The translations under genes and the position numbers were made by a program. The notes below the pieces were generated by a model, which was not told where the DNA came from, made no database searches, and saw only the letters and a program-made list of their open reading frames with translations. Shown piece by piece: positions 1-4,532 of a DNA stretch of 5,492 nt. Numbering within the stretch: position 1 is the stretch's first letter; each line of letters begins with the position of its first letter. The DNA is from Desulfuromonadales bacterium (GTDB taxonomy: Bacteria > Desulfobacterota > Desulfuromonadia > Desulfuromonadales > BM103), in the NCBI GenBank assembly GCA_030640215.1, contig DAOWJU010000232.1, forward strand, positions 1 through 5,492, given 5' to 3'.

Positions 1-103
1 CAATAACATGACGTGACAGAAATAAGCTTAATTCAGACCAGCATTATGCGGTGGGCACAACAAACTGTCAACTTTTCTGCAGCTATTCAGTGCAATAAAA
101 AGC
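1..103. other. Intergenic DNA with no recognisable gene
   Basis: No open frame with coding character, RNA gene or convincing promoter is seen here. The stretch is AT-rich and leads directly into the palindromic repeat at 104-181. Any upstream gene must end before the window begins. Confidence 0.5.
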
Positions 104-181
104 CTGTCATTCCCGAGGGTGTAATCGGGAATCCAGACTTTAAGATCATGGATCCCCGATAGAATCATTCGAGGATGACAG
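104..181. repeat. Imperfect palindromic dispersed-type repeat (CTGTCATTCCCG...GGATGACAG)
   Basis: The ends CTGTCAT (104-110) and ATGACAG (175-181) are perfect complements. The inner arms ATCGGGAATCCA (124-135) and TGGATCCCCGAT (149-160) pair at 11 of 12 positions around a 13-base loop. The result is a large imperfect hairpin followed by ATTTTT (183-188). The words GTCATTCCCG and CGGGAATCCA are typical of short palindromic repeats scattered between genes in many proteobacteria. That assignment is from general knowledge; copy number cannot be judged from one window. It may also terminate a gene lying upstream. It sits about 70 bases upstream of the rpoH promoter. Confidence 0.65.
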
Positions 182-196
182 ACATTTTTATAAACG

Positions 197-214
197 GTTC
201 AGATTGTGCTGAAC
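197..214. other. Short inverted repeat GTTCAG-N6-CTGAAC
   Basis: The 6-bp arms are perfect with a 6-base spacer, centred about 80 bases upstream of the inferred rpoH transcription start. This could be a binding site for a regulator acting on the rpoH promoter, but arms this short arise by chance fairly often and I do not recognise the motif. Confidence 0.25.
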
Positions 215-248
215 AGTTACTTATTTCTCTAATACCTGCAGAGCCCTC

Positions 249-277
249 TTGCATAATTACATTCATTTTGGTATATA
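249..277 (+). promoter_or_regulatory. Putative sigma-70-type promoter of rpoH
   Basis: A -35-like TTGCAT (249-254) is separated by exactly 17 bases from a -10-like TATATA (272-277), placing transcription start near 284, inside the CIRCE operator. The -35 match is weak (TTG only). The exact spacing and the position of CIRCE over the start, its usual place, support the call. I see no sigma-32-type promoter here. Confidence 0.55.
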
Positions 278-280
278 TGT

Positions 281-307
281 TTAGCACTCTACCAGCGAGA
301 GTGCCAA
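281..307. promoter_or_regulatory. CIRCE operator (HrcA repressor binding site) of rpoH
   Basis: The sequence is TTAGCACTC (281-289), a 9-base spacer, then GAGTGCCAA (299-307). The consensus is TTAGCACTC-N9-GAGTGCTAA, so 17 of 18 arm bases match and the spacer length is exact. CIRCE is bound by HrcA, which represses chaperone genes until misfolded protein titrates GroEL away. Here it overlaps the inferred transcription start of rpoH and lies 31 bases before the start codon. This implies that HrcA represses synthesis of the heat-shock sigma factor. hrcA itself is not in the window. Confidence 0.92.
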
Positions 308-337
308 AACCTCAATTTACCTAAGGAACTAAGATTT

Positions 338-1183
338 ATGAGTACGTTGAATCTACCAGTCACAACCGACACATTCGAACATTATATGGTTCAGGTTAAT
401 CGCTTCGACCTGTTGAGCGCCGAAGAGGAACATGATCTGGCAGTACGACAGCTGCAAGATGATGATATGGATGCGGCCCACCGCCTGATTTGCGCTAATC
501 TGCGTTTTGTCGTCAAGGTCGCCAACGAATACCGCGGCTATGGCCTGCGCCTGCTTGATCTTGTTCAGGAAGGTAACATTGGCCTGATGAAGGCCGTTAA
601 GAAGTTCGACCCAGCTCGTGGCACACGGCTGATCACTTACGCCGTATGGTGGATCCGCGCCTACATCCAGAATTACGTCATGCGCAGTTGGTCGTTGGTC
701 AAGATCGGTACCACGCAAATGCAGAAGAAACTCTTCTTTAAGCTGGCTCAGACTCGTAACGCCCTGCGCAACTTGACCGGCTCGGAACAGATCGAGGATA
801 TCGCCCATGAGCTTGAGGTCAACGAGGCTGTTGTCGCTGAGATGAGTCAGCGTATGGGAAGTCGCGACACCTCGCTTGATGTCGAGTTGACTGAAGGCAA
901 AGGCTATACCCTGCTCAGCACCCTGGCAGATAAAAGTGACAATCAGGAAGACCTTCTCCTTGCGCATGAGGAACAACGACTCAACACCGAACGCACTTCA
1001 GCCGCTCTTGAGGTACTAAAGCCTCGTGAACGCCATATCATCGAGCAGAGAATCCTGGCTGACCCTCCCAGAACCCTGCAGGATCTCGCGAATGAGTTCG
1101 GAATCAGTCGTGAACGCATCCGCCAGATTGAACAGAACTCTCTTGCTAAGCTACGCACAGCGATGGCTGAGGAGCCATCCTGA
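338..1183 (+). CDS. rpoH: RNA polymerase heat-shock sigma factor RpoH (sigma-32)
   Basis: This sigma-70-family factor directs core RNA polymerase to heat-shock promoters (chaperones, proteases) in the cytoplasm. At 281 residues it is close to E. coli RpoH (284). Region 2 is clear: a core-binding segment LDLVQEGNIGLM near residues 73-84 and the -10-recognition helix YAVWWIRAYIQNYV at 101-114. The RpoH-specific box follows as QKKLFFKLAQ at 129-138, which separates it from housekeeping and other group 2/3 sigmas. EMSQRMGSRDTSLD (168-181) also matches the RpoH family. Region 4.2 has the helix-turn-helix TLQDLANEFGISRERIRQIE (246-265) for the -35 element. The start is supported by AAGGA at 323-327, 10 bases upstream. 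A CIRCE element at 281-307 predicts HrcA repression. No truncation or missing key region is seen. Confidence 0.97.
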   Translation: MSTLNLPVTTDTFEHYMVQVNRFDLLSAEEEHDLAVRQLQDDDMDAAHRLICANLRFVVKVANEYRGYGLRLLDLVQEGNIGLMKAVKKFDPARGTRLITYAVWWIRAYIQNYVMRSWSLVKIGTTQMQKKLFFKLAQTRNALRNLTGSEQIEDIAHELEVNEAVVAEMSQRMGSRDTSLDVELTEGKGYTLLSTLADKSDNQEDLLLAHEEQRLNTERTSAALEVLKPRERHIIEQRILADPPRTLQDLANEFGISRERIRQIEQNSLAKLRTAMAEEPS

Positions 1184-1206
1184 GAGTTTGTGCTCCGAGG
1201 AAACGA

Positions 1207-1236
1207 TTGACAAATGCACGGATTTTCCGTTATCTA
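1207..1236 (+). promoter_or_regulatory. Possible sigma-70 promoter for bamD
   Basis: A perfect TTGACA (1207-1212) is followed after 18 bases by TATCTA (1231-1236), a half-matching -10. It lies in the 112-base rpoH-bamD gap and would start transcripts about 50 bases before bamD. No terminator is visible after rpoH, so bamD may also be read through from the rpoH promoter. Confidence 0.4.
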
Positions 1237-1295
1237 GTGCTTCACCAGTCAACGGTTTGAAAACCTCATAAATTTCACCATCAGGAACAGTCAGT

Positions 1296-2042
1296 ATGTA
1301 TAAATCAGTAACGTGTTTATTTCTCTTTAGTCTCTGTCTTCTTGCCGCCTGCGCACCCAGCACGGTTGTTCCCCCGGCAAAAAACGCCGGAGTGTATTTT
1401 CAGGAAGGTGAAGAATTCTACGAAAAAGGGCTCTACCGAGACGCCATTGCTTCATGGGAAAAAGTCAGAGATAGTTATTACTCGCCAGAGCTAAATACCC
1501 TGGCCGAACTGAAGATTGCCGAAGCACACTACCTTGGCGAAGAATATGTCGAAGCCTCGGTTGCCTATGAGGCATTTTTACAGAACCATCCAAACCATCC
1601 CCGTGTTGCTGACGTACTCTATCAGCTCGGACTTTCCTATACGCATCAGCTCCTCGCCACCGACCAGGACCAGTCAGCGTCCGTCTATGCGCTCAACGCT
1701 TTCACAACCTTAAAGGAGCGCTTCCCGGAAGACCGTCGTCAGGAAGAGACCCAGATTTACATTGACCGCATGCTTAACCTGCTGGCTGCCAGTGAGCTCA
1801 ATATCGGCAAGTTTTACCTGCGAACCAAGTATTTCTCGGCATCGATCAATCGAATTGAAGCCTTGCTGAAGAAGTATCCGAATTATTATGAGCGTGACAA
1901 AGCGTATTACTATCTCGGTCAAGCCTACCTGTTGTCCGGTGAGAAGGAGAAAGCTGTGGTTGCTTTCAACACACTTTTTGACGACTACATAGGGAGTGAA
2001 TTCATCCTCGACGCACAGAGATTTATCGAAAAAAACTACTGA
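1296..2042 (+). CDS. bamD: Outer membrane protein assembly factor BamD (lipoprotein)
   Basis: BamD is the essential lipoprotein of the BAM complex, which folds beta-barrel proteins into the outer membrane from the periplasmic side. The 248-residue length matches the family (about 245). A lipoprotein signal peptide is clear: lysine at residue 3, a hydrophobic core and lipobox LAAC, with the lipidated cysteine at 19. The following residue is Ala, consistent with outer-membrane sorting. The mature part is built of TPR-like helix pairs, for example GVYFQEGEEFYEKGLYRDAI (32-51). Segments typical of BamD are DQDQSASVYALNAFTTLKER (123-142) and LNIGKFYLRTKYFSASINR (168-186). AGGA at 1283-1286, nine bases before ATG, supports the start. 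The gene is followed by a strong terminator. A generic TPR lipoprotein is the alternative, but those two segments favour BamD. Confidence 0.9.
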   Translation: MYKSVTCLFLFSLCLLAACAPSTVVPPAKNAGVYFQEGEEFYEKGLYRDAIASWEKVRDSYYSPELNTLAELKIAEAHYLGEEYVEASVAYEAFLQNHPNHPRVADVLYQLGLSYTHQLLATDQDQSASVYALNAFTTLKERFPEDRRQEETQIYIDRMLNLLAASELNIGKFYLRTKYFSASINRIEALLKKYPNYYERDKAYYYLGQAYLLSGEKEKAVVAFNTLFDDYIGSEFILDAQRFIEKNY

Positions 2043-2064
2043 TTCACCAAGAGCTTGAAGGATT

Positions 2065-2094
2065 AAAAAGCCCATCCTCGCGGATGGGCTTTTT
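2065..2094 (+). terminator. Rho-independent terminator after bamD
   Basis: The arms AAAAAGCCCATCC (2065-2077) and GGATGGGCTTTTT (2082-2094) form a perfect 13-bp hairpin with loop TCGC. It starts 23 bases after the bamD stop. The A-run on one side and T-run on the other would let it work in both directions, although no gene points at it from the other side. Confidence 0.95.
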
Positions 2095-2127
2095 ACGTTT
2101 CAGGTCGCACGGTTGACAATGGGTGCA

Positions 2128-2204
2128 TGTATACAGAATACGGTATATTTTCCCTTGACTTGCCGTGGGCCTCATACTATAAAAATGTTCTATTTTGTAT
2201 ACGG
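2128..2204. promoter_or_regulatory. GTATAC-type palindromes flanking the CoA-transferase promoter (candidate operators)
   Basis: TGTATAC occurs at 2128-2134, upstream of the -35, and again at 2196-2202, just downstream of the inferred transcription start. The core GTATAC is self-complementary. Between the two lies ATAC-G-GTAT (2138-2146), a further small palindrome. The shared extension TACGGT recurs at 2139-2144 and 2199-2205. Repeats bracketing a promoter are typical of repressor sites. In Geobacter, acetate-oxidation genes are known to be repressed by HgtR, but I cannot say this is its motif. Confidence 0.45.
2155..2183 (+). promoter_or_regulatory. Strong sigma-70 promoter of the CoA-transferase gene
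   Basis: TTGACT (2155-2160), a 17-base spacer and TATAAA (2178-2183) each match the consensus hexamer at 5 of 6 positions, with optimal spacing. Transcription would start near 2190, leaving a leader of about 220 bases before the start codon. It follows the bamD terminator directly, so the CoA-transferase is its own transcription unit. Confidence 0.8.
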
Positions 2205-2366
2205 TTTCCTGACAACTGTCTCAATTGGACCGACGGGCATCCACATAGCCTGTTTCTGTCATTGATGAGATCATCCCAGAAAGCCAGTAAAAACAACTGA
2301 TAAAGAGAATGCCATCGTCGCGATAAGGGACAGCGTTTTAATCCTGTTCTCGACAAACAATTCTAA

Positions 2367-2386
2367 ATTCGGAACACATTCCGAAT
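2367..2386. promoter_or_regulatory. Perfect dyad / hairpin in the leader just upstream of the RBS
   Basis: ATTCGGAA (2367-2374) and TTCCGAAT (2379-2386) are exact complements around CACA. This can be an 8-bp RNA stem with a 4-base loop in the leader, or a protein-binding dyad in DNA. It ends 12 bases before the Shine-Dalgarno GGAGGA (2399-2404), so a protein bound to it, or a larger fold, could affect translation. No T-run follows, so it is not a terminator. The rest of the leader (about 2190-2366) shows no recognisable riboswitch or coding frame. Confidence 0.5.
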
Positions 2387-2410
2387 AAATTCCATCACGG
2401 AGGAGAGAGC

Positions 2411-3997
2411 ATGTCCGATTACGGAACACTGGAAAGTCGCGTTCGTCGCAAGTCCCTGCTCAGCAAAGTCATGAAGGCCGAAGATACCATTCAGTACTTC
2501 AGTGCTGGCCAGAACCTTCTCTGGTCCGGTTTCACCCCGGCCGGTTATCCCAAAGCAGTCCCCATGGCTTTGGCTGACCACGTTGAAGCCAACAACCTTC
2601 AGGGCAAGATGAAGTTCAATCTCTTCATCGGTGCTTCTGTCGGTGCCGAGACCGAAGATCGCTGGGCGACTCTCGACATGATTGATCGCCGCTGGCCTTA
2701 CCAGACTGGTAAGAACATCGCCAAAGGCATCAACGCTGGTCGCATCCGCATGGGCGACAAACACCTTGGCCTGTTTGCTCAGGACATCAGCTACGGCTTC
2801 TACACCGAAAATGGCCGTTACGATATCGGCATCTTCGAAGTATCTGCCATCACTGAAGATGGTGGTTTGGCACTGACTTCTTCTTGTGGCATCGTCGCTG
2901 AAGCTATCGGCCTCTGCGATAAGATCATTCTTGAAGTCAACACTGGGCAGCCTTCCTTCGAAGGTCTGCACGACATCCACATGCAGCAGAAGCCGCCAAA
3001 TCGTGCACCCTTCCTGATCACTGAGGCGCATACACGCATCGGAACACCCTATGTCCCTTGCGACATGGAGAAGGTCGTTGCTGTAGTTGAGTCCAAGCAC
3101 CGCGACAAAGGTCGTGCTTTTGCTGGTCAAGACGACACTTCCGACGCAATTGCTGGCCACCTCATGGAATTCTTTGCCCACGAAGTAAAGATGGGTCGTC
3201 TTCCTGAGAATCTCTTGCCTCTGCAATCAGGTGTCGGGTCCATCGCTAACGCCGTTGTCGGCGGTCTGGCCAATGGTCCTTTCACCAACCTCTCTGTTTA
3301 CACTGAGGTTCTTCAGGACACCATGCTCGACTTCTTCGACTCCGGTAAACTGAACTTCGCCTCGGCCTGTTCACTTTCCCTTTCAGAAGATCCCGGTTTC
3401 CCACGTTTCTTCGAGAACTGGGAGAAGTATTTTGATAAATGCATCCTGCGGCCACTGTCGATCTCAAACGCTCCTGAGCCGATCCGTCGTCTAGGTTGTA
3501 TCGCCATGAACACTCCAGTCGAATTTGACATCTACGCTCACGCCAACTCGACCCTGGTCGGCGGTACCCGGATGATCAACGGCCTTGGCGGTTCCGGTGA
3601 CTACCTGCGTAACGGTTACCTGAAAATCATGCACTCGCCTTCAACGCGTCCGAGCAAGACCGATCCTCTCGGCATCACCTGCGTTGTACCGAAGGCTCCA
3701 CATATCGACCACACTGAGCACGACCTCGACGTGCTGGTTACCGAGCAGGGCCTGGCTGACCTACGCGGTGTTGCACCGAAAGACCGCGCCAAGTTGATCA
3801 TCGAAAAATGTGGCCATCCCGAGTACAAGCCTATCCTCAACGATTACCTGGAGATGGCTACCAAGACTTGTATCGCACGTGGCGTTGGCCATGAGCCCCA
3901 GATGTTTGATCGCGCCTTTAAGATGCAATTGAACATGGCCGAAAACGGCACCATGCGCATCAAGAACTGGGACATCAAAATCGATCTCTGCGAATAG
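2411..3997 (+). CDS. Acetyl-CoA hydrolase/transferase family protein, probable succinyl-CoA:acetate CoA-transferase
   Basis: This family moves CoA between acyl groups through a glutamyl-CoA thioester. In Desulfuromonas and Geobacter the enzyme transfers CoA from succinyl-CoA to acetate, activating acetate and replacing succinyl-CoA synthetase in the oxidative TCA cycle. The protein is cytoplasmic. At 528 residues it has both family halves complete. The likely catalytic glutamate is E299 in VYTEVLQD (296-303). GVGSIANAVVGGL (274-286) lies just before it. The CoA-site loop GLGGSGDYLRNG spans 391-402, and the conserved VTEQGLADLRG spans 443-453. GGAGGA at 2399-2404, six bases before ATG, is a strong ribosome site. 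The gene is monocistronic, with its own promoter and terminator. Family membership is secure; the succinyl/acetate pair is inferred, and acetyl-CoA hydrolase or another acyl pair is possible. Confidence 0.93.
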   Translation: MSDYGTLESRVRRKSLLSKVMKAEDTIQYFSAGQNLLWSGFTPAGYPKAVPMALADHVEANNLQGKMKFNLFIGASVGAETEDRWATLDMIDRRWPYQTGKNIAKGINAGRIRMGDKHLGLFAQDISYGFYTENGRYDIGIFEVSAITEDGGLALTSSCGIVAEAIGLCDKIILEVNTGQPSFEGLHDIHMQQKPPNRAPFLITEAHTRIGTPYVPCDMEKVVAVVESKHRDKGRAFAGQDDTSDAIAGHLMEFFAHEVKMGRLPENLLPLQSGVGSIANAVVGGLANGPFTNLSVYTEVLQDTMLDFFDSGKLNFASACSLSLSEDPGFPRFFENWEKYFDKCILRPLSISNAPEPIRRLGCIAMNTPVEFDIYAHANSTLVGGTRMINGLGGSGDYLRNGYLKIMHSPSTRPSKTDPLGITCVVPKAPHIDHTEHDLDVLVTEQGLADLRGVAPKDRAKLIIEKCGHPEYKPILNDYLEMATKTCIARGVGHEPQMFDRAFKMQLNMAENGTMRIKNWDIKIDLCE

Positions 3998-4025
3998 ATT
4001 TCGATTGTCTCAATCATGGATCAAC

Positions 4026-4056
4026 AAAGCCCCGCCGGGAAACCGGCGGGGCTTTT
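4026..4056 (+). terminator. Rho-independent terminator after the CoA-transferase gene
   Basis: AAAGCCCCGCCGG (4026-4038) pairs perfectly with CCGGCGGGGCTTT (4043-4055) around a GAAA tetraloop, followed by a further T. It begins 28 bases after the stop codon. The GC-rich stem and GNRA loop make it very stable, and it insulates the riboswitch unit downstream. Confidence 0.96.
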
Positions 4057-4100
4057 CTATTTACAACAAGTCCCCACAAATCACGACAGACCTATTCATA

Positions 4101-4123
4101 ACCACAAAGGTCGTTTTTGTGGT
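4101..4123. promoter_or_regulatory. Inverted repeat ACCACAAA-N7-TTTGTGGT, candidate operator
   Basis: The 8-bp arms (4101-4108 and 4116-4123) are exact complements with a 7-base spacer. The right arm runs into the extended -10 element, ending on the first T of TATAAC, so a protein bound here would cover the -35 to -10 region. As RNA it could also form a stem, but it most likely lies upstream of the transcription start. I do not recognise the regulator. Confidence 0.5.
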
Positions 4124-4128
4124 ATAAC
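4120..4128 (+). promoter_or_regulatory. Candidate extended -10 promoter for the riboswitch unit
   Basis: TGG followed by TATAAC (4123-4128) fits the extended -10 form TGnTATAAT with one mismatch. No good -35 is present at the right distance, which extended -10 promoters tolerate. Transcription would start near 4135, giving about 105 bases before the aptamer. A nearer start, for instance from CATACT at 4196-4201, cannot be excluded. Confidence 0.4.
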
Positions 4129-4183
4129 ATGTGCATCCCCAACATTATACAACTTTTGATGCATACTAATTTCATACCTAAGT

Positions 4184-4192
4184 GGGGGGGGG
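4184..4192. repeat. Homopolymer run of nine G
   Basis: Nine consecutive G lie between the candidate promoter and the aptamer, in otherwise AT-rich DNA. G-runs of this length are prone to slipped-strand length changes and also to sequencing error. It is outside any coding frame, so a length change would alter spacing or leader structure rather than reading frame. Confidence 0.9.
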
Positions 4193-4221
4193 CTCCATAC
4201 TTTTTCTCATTAATCACATTG

Positions 4222-4234
4222 CCTGGAATCCAGG
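4222..4234. other. Small perfect dyad CCTGGA-A-TCCAGG before the aptamer
   Basis: The 6-bp arms are exact complements around one A and are followed by TTTTATTT. As RNA this is a 5-bp stem with an AAT loop and a T-run, a weak terminator-like shape eight bases before riboswitch stem P1. As DNA it could be an operator if transcription starts nearby. Its role is unknown. Confidence 0.35.
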
Positions 4235-4241
4235 TTTTATT

Positions 4242-4340
4242 TCTTCTCCGATAATAGCAAAGCCATGGCAACCTGGCGACGCAGAGCCAAGGGGCCGGAA
4301 TTACATGTTTTTCCGGTTAGCCTAGCCACCGAAGAGAAGG
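4242..4340 (+). ncRNA. GEMM-I cyclic dinucleotide riboswitch aptamer, probably cyclic AMP-GMP type
   Basis: The closing stem P1 pairs CTTCTC (4243-4248) with GAGAAG (4334-4339), plus a possible U-G pair outside. The core AGCAAA (4256-4261) is followed by a 6-bp helix, with one U-C mismatch (4262-4267 with 4272-4277), capped by a GCAA tetraloop. Next comes GACGCAGAGCC (4278-4288), matching the hallmark GACGCAAAGCC with one change. A third helix pairs CCGGAA with TTCCGG (4295-4300 and 4311-4316), and CACCGA (4328-4332) closes the core. From core to hallmark the lengths match the Vibrio Vc2 aptamer base for base. The base equivalent to Vc2 G20 is A4256 and the intercalating A47 is A4283. A at position 20 is the mark of Geobacter GEMM-I RNAs that prefer 3',3'-cyclic AMP-GMP over c-di-GMP. 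Ligand choice is inferred; the class is well supported. Confidence 0.85.
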
Positions 4341-4386
4341 TGTTGACCACTTGATGGCTTGTAATATTCCATCACAAAACTTGGCG

Positions 4387-4424
4387 ACGCCCTGCTTCGA
4401 AATAATGAAGTCGGGCGTTTTGCT
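4387..4424 (+). terminator. Intrinsic terminator, likely the riboswitch expression platform
   Basis: ACGCCC (4387-4392) pairs with GGGCGT (4413-4418). After a two-base imperfect step, CTTC (4395-4398) pairs with GAAG (4407-4410) around an 8-base loop. The T-run TTTTGCTTT follows at 4418-4426. It lies 47 bases after the aptamer and 110 before the gene, the usual place for a transcriptional switch. Between aptamer and terminator, TGATGG (4352-4357) and CCATCA (4369-4374) form another 6-bp hairpin. AGGTG (4338-4342) can pair with CACTT (4348-4352), which would compete with the 3' strand of P1. Whether ligand turns the gene on or off cannot be read from the sequence. Confidence 0.72.
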
Positions 4425-4438
4425 TTCCAATTTGGATA

Positions 4439-4470
4439 ACCAGATTTGGCACCAGTGTGGTGTATCTGGT
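4439..4470 (+). other. Second leader hairpin between terminator and gene
   Basis: ACCAGAT (4439-4445) pairs with ATCTGGT (4464-4470), and inside it CACC (4450-4453) pairs with GGTG (4459-4462). The word GTGTGGT occurs in the hairpin (4455-4461) and again after it (4477-4483), followed by TTTTTT (4483-4488). The T-run is 12 bases from the stem, so this is not a standard terminator. It may be a structured leader or a repeat remnant. Confidence 0.4.
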
Positions 4471-4522
4471 CATTTGGTGTGGTTTTTTGGCCATCTTTTG
4501 CGCCGTAAGACTTGAACTAAAC

Positions 4523-4526
4523 AGGA
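4523..4526 (+). promoter_or_regulatory. Ribosome binding site AGGA that selects the TTG start
   Basis: AGGA ends six bases before TTG at 4533. An in-frame stop TAA at 4518-4520 limits the start to TTG 4527 or TTG 4533. The former abuts the AGGA, so 4533 is preferred. Confidence 0.6.
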
Positions 4527-4532
4527 TTGATT

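Noticed and set aside
353..976. 207-codon open frame on the minus strand opposite rpoH
   Set aside because: It lies fully inside rpoH, has no family character or ribosome site that I can see, and is explained as a shadow of rpoH codon use.
1026..1271. 81-codon + frame spanning the end of rpoH and the gap before bamD
   Set aside because: It overlaps rpoH region 4 in another frame, has no recognisable domain and lacks a convincing ribosome site.
2223..2240. Sigma-54-like TTGGAC...GGGCAT in the CoA-transferase leader
   Set aside because: The GG and GC are 10 rather than 12 bases apart, and a near-consensus sigma-70 promoter lies just upstream.
2265..2300. Possible 11-codon leader peptide (ATG to TGA) before the CoA-transferase
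   Set aside because: No Shine-Dalgarno precedes it and it shows no run of regulatory codons.
2363..3226. 287-codon open frame on the minus strand opposite the CoA-transferase gene
   Set aside because: The + strand protein is a full, conserved enzyme. The reverse frame looks like its codon-biased shadow and begins inside conserved coding sequence.
4184..4192. G-quadruplex from the G-run
   Set aside because: There is only one G-run; no three further G-tracts lie close enough to form an intramolecular quadruplex.
4447..4461. Sigma-54-like -24 element TGGCAC upstream of the secreted-protein gene
   Set aside because: At the required spacing the -12 element reads TGGT rather than TTGC, lacking the essential GC, and it would lie downstream of the riboswitch.
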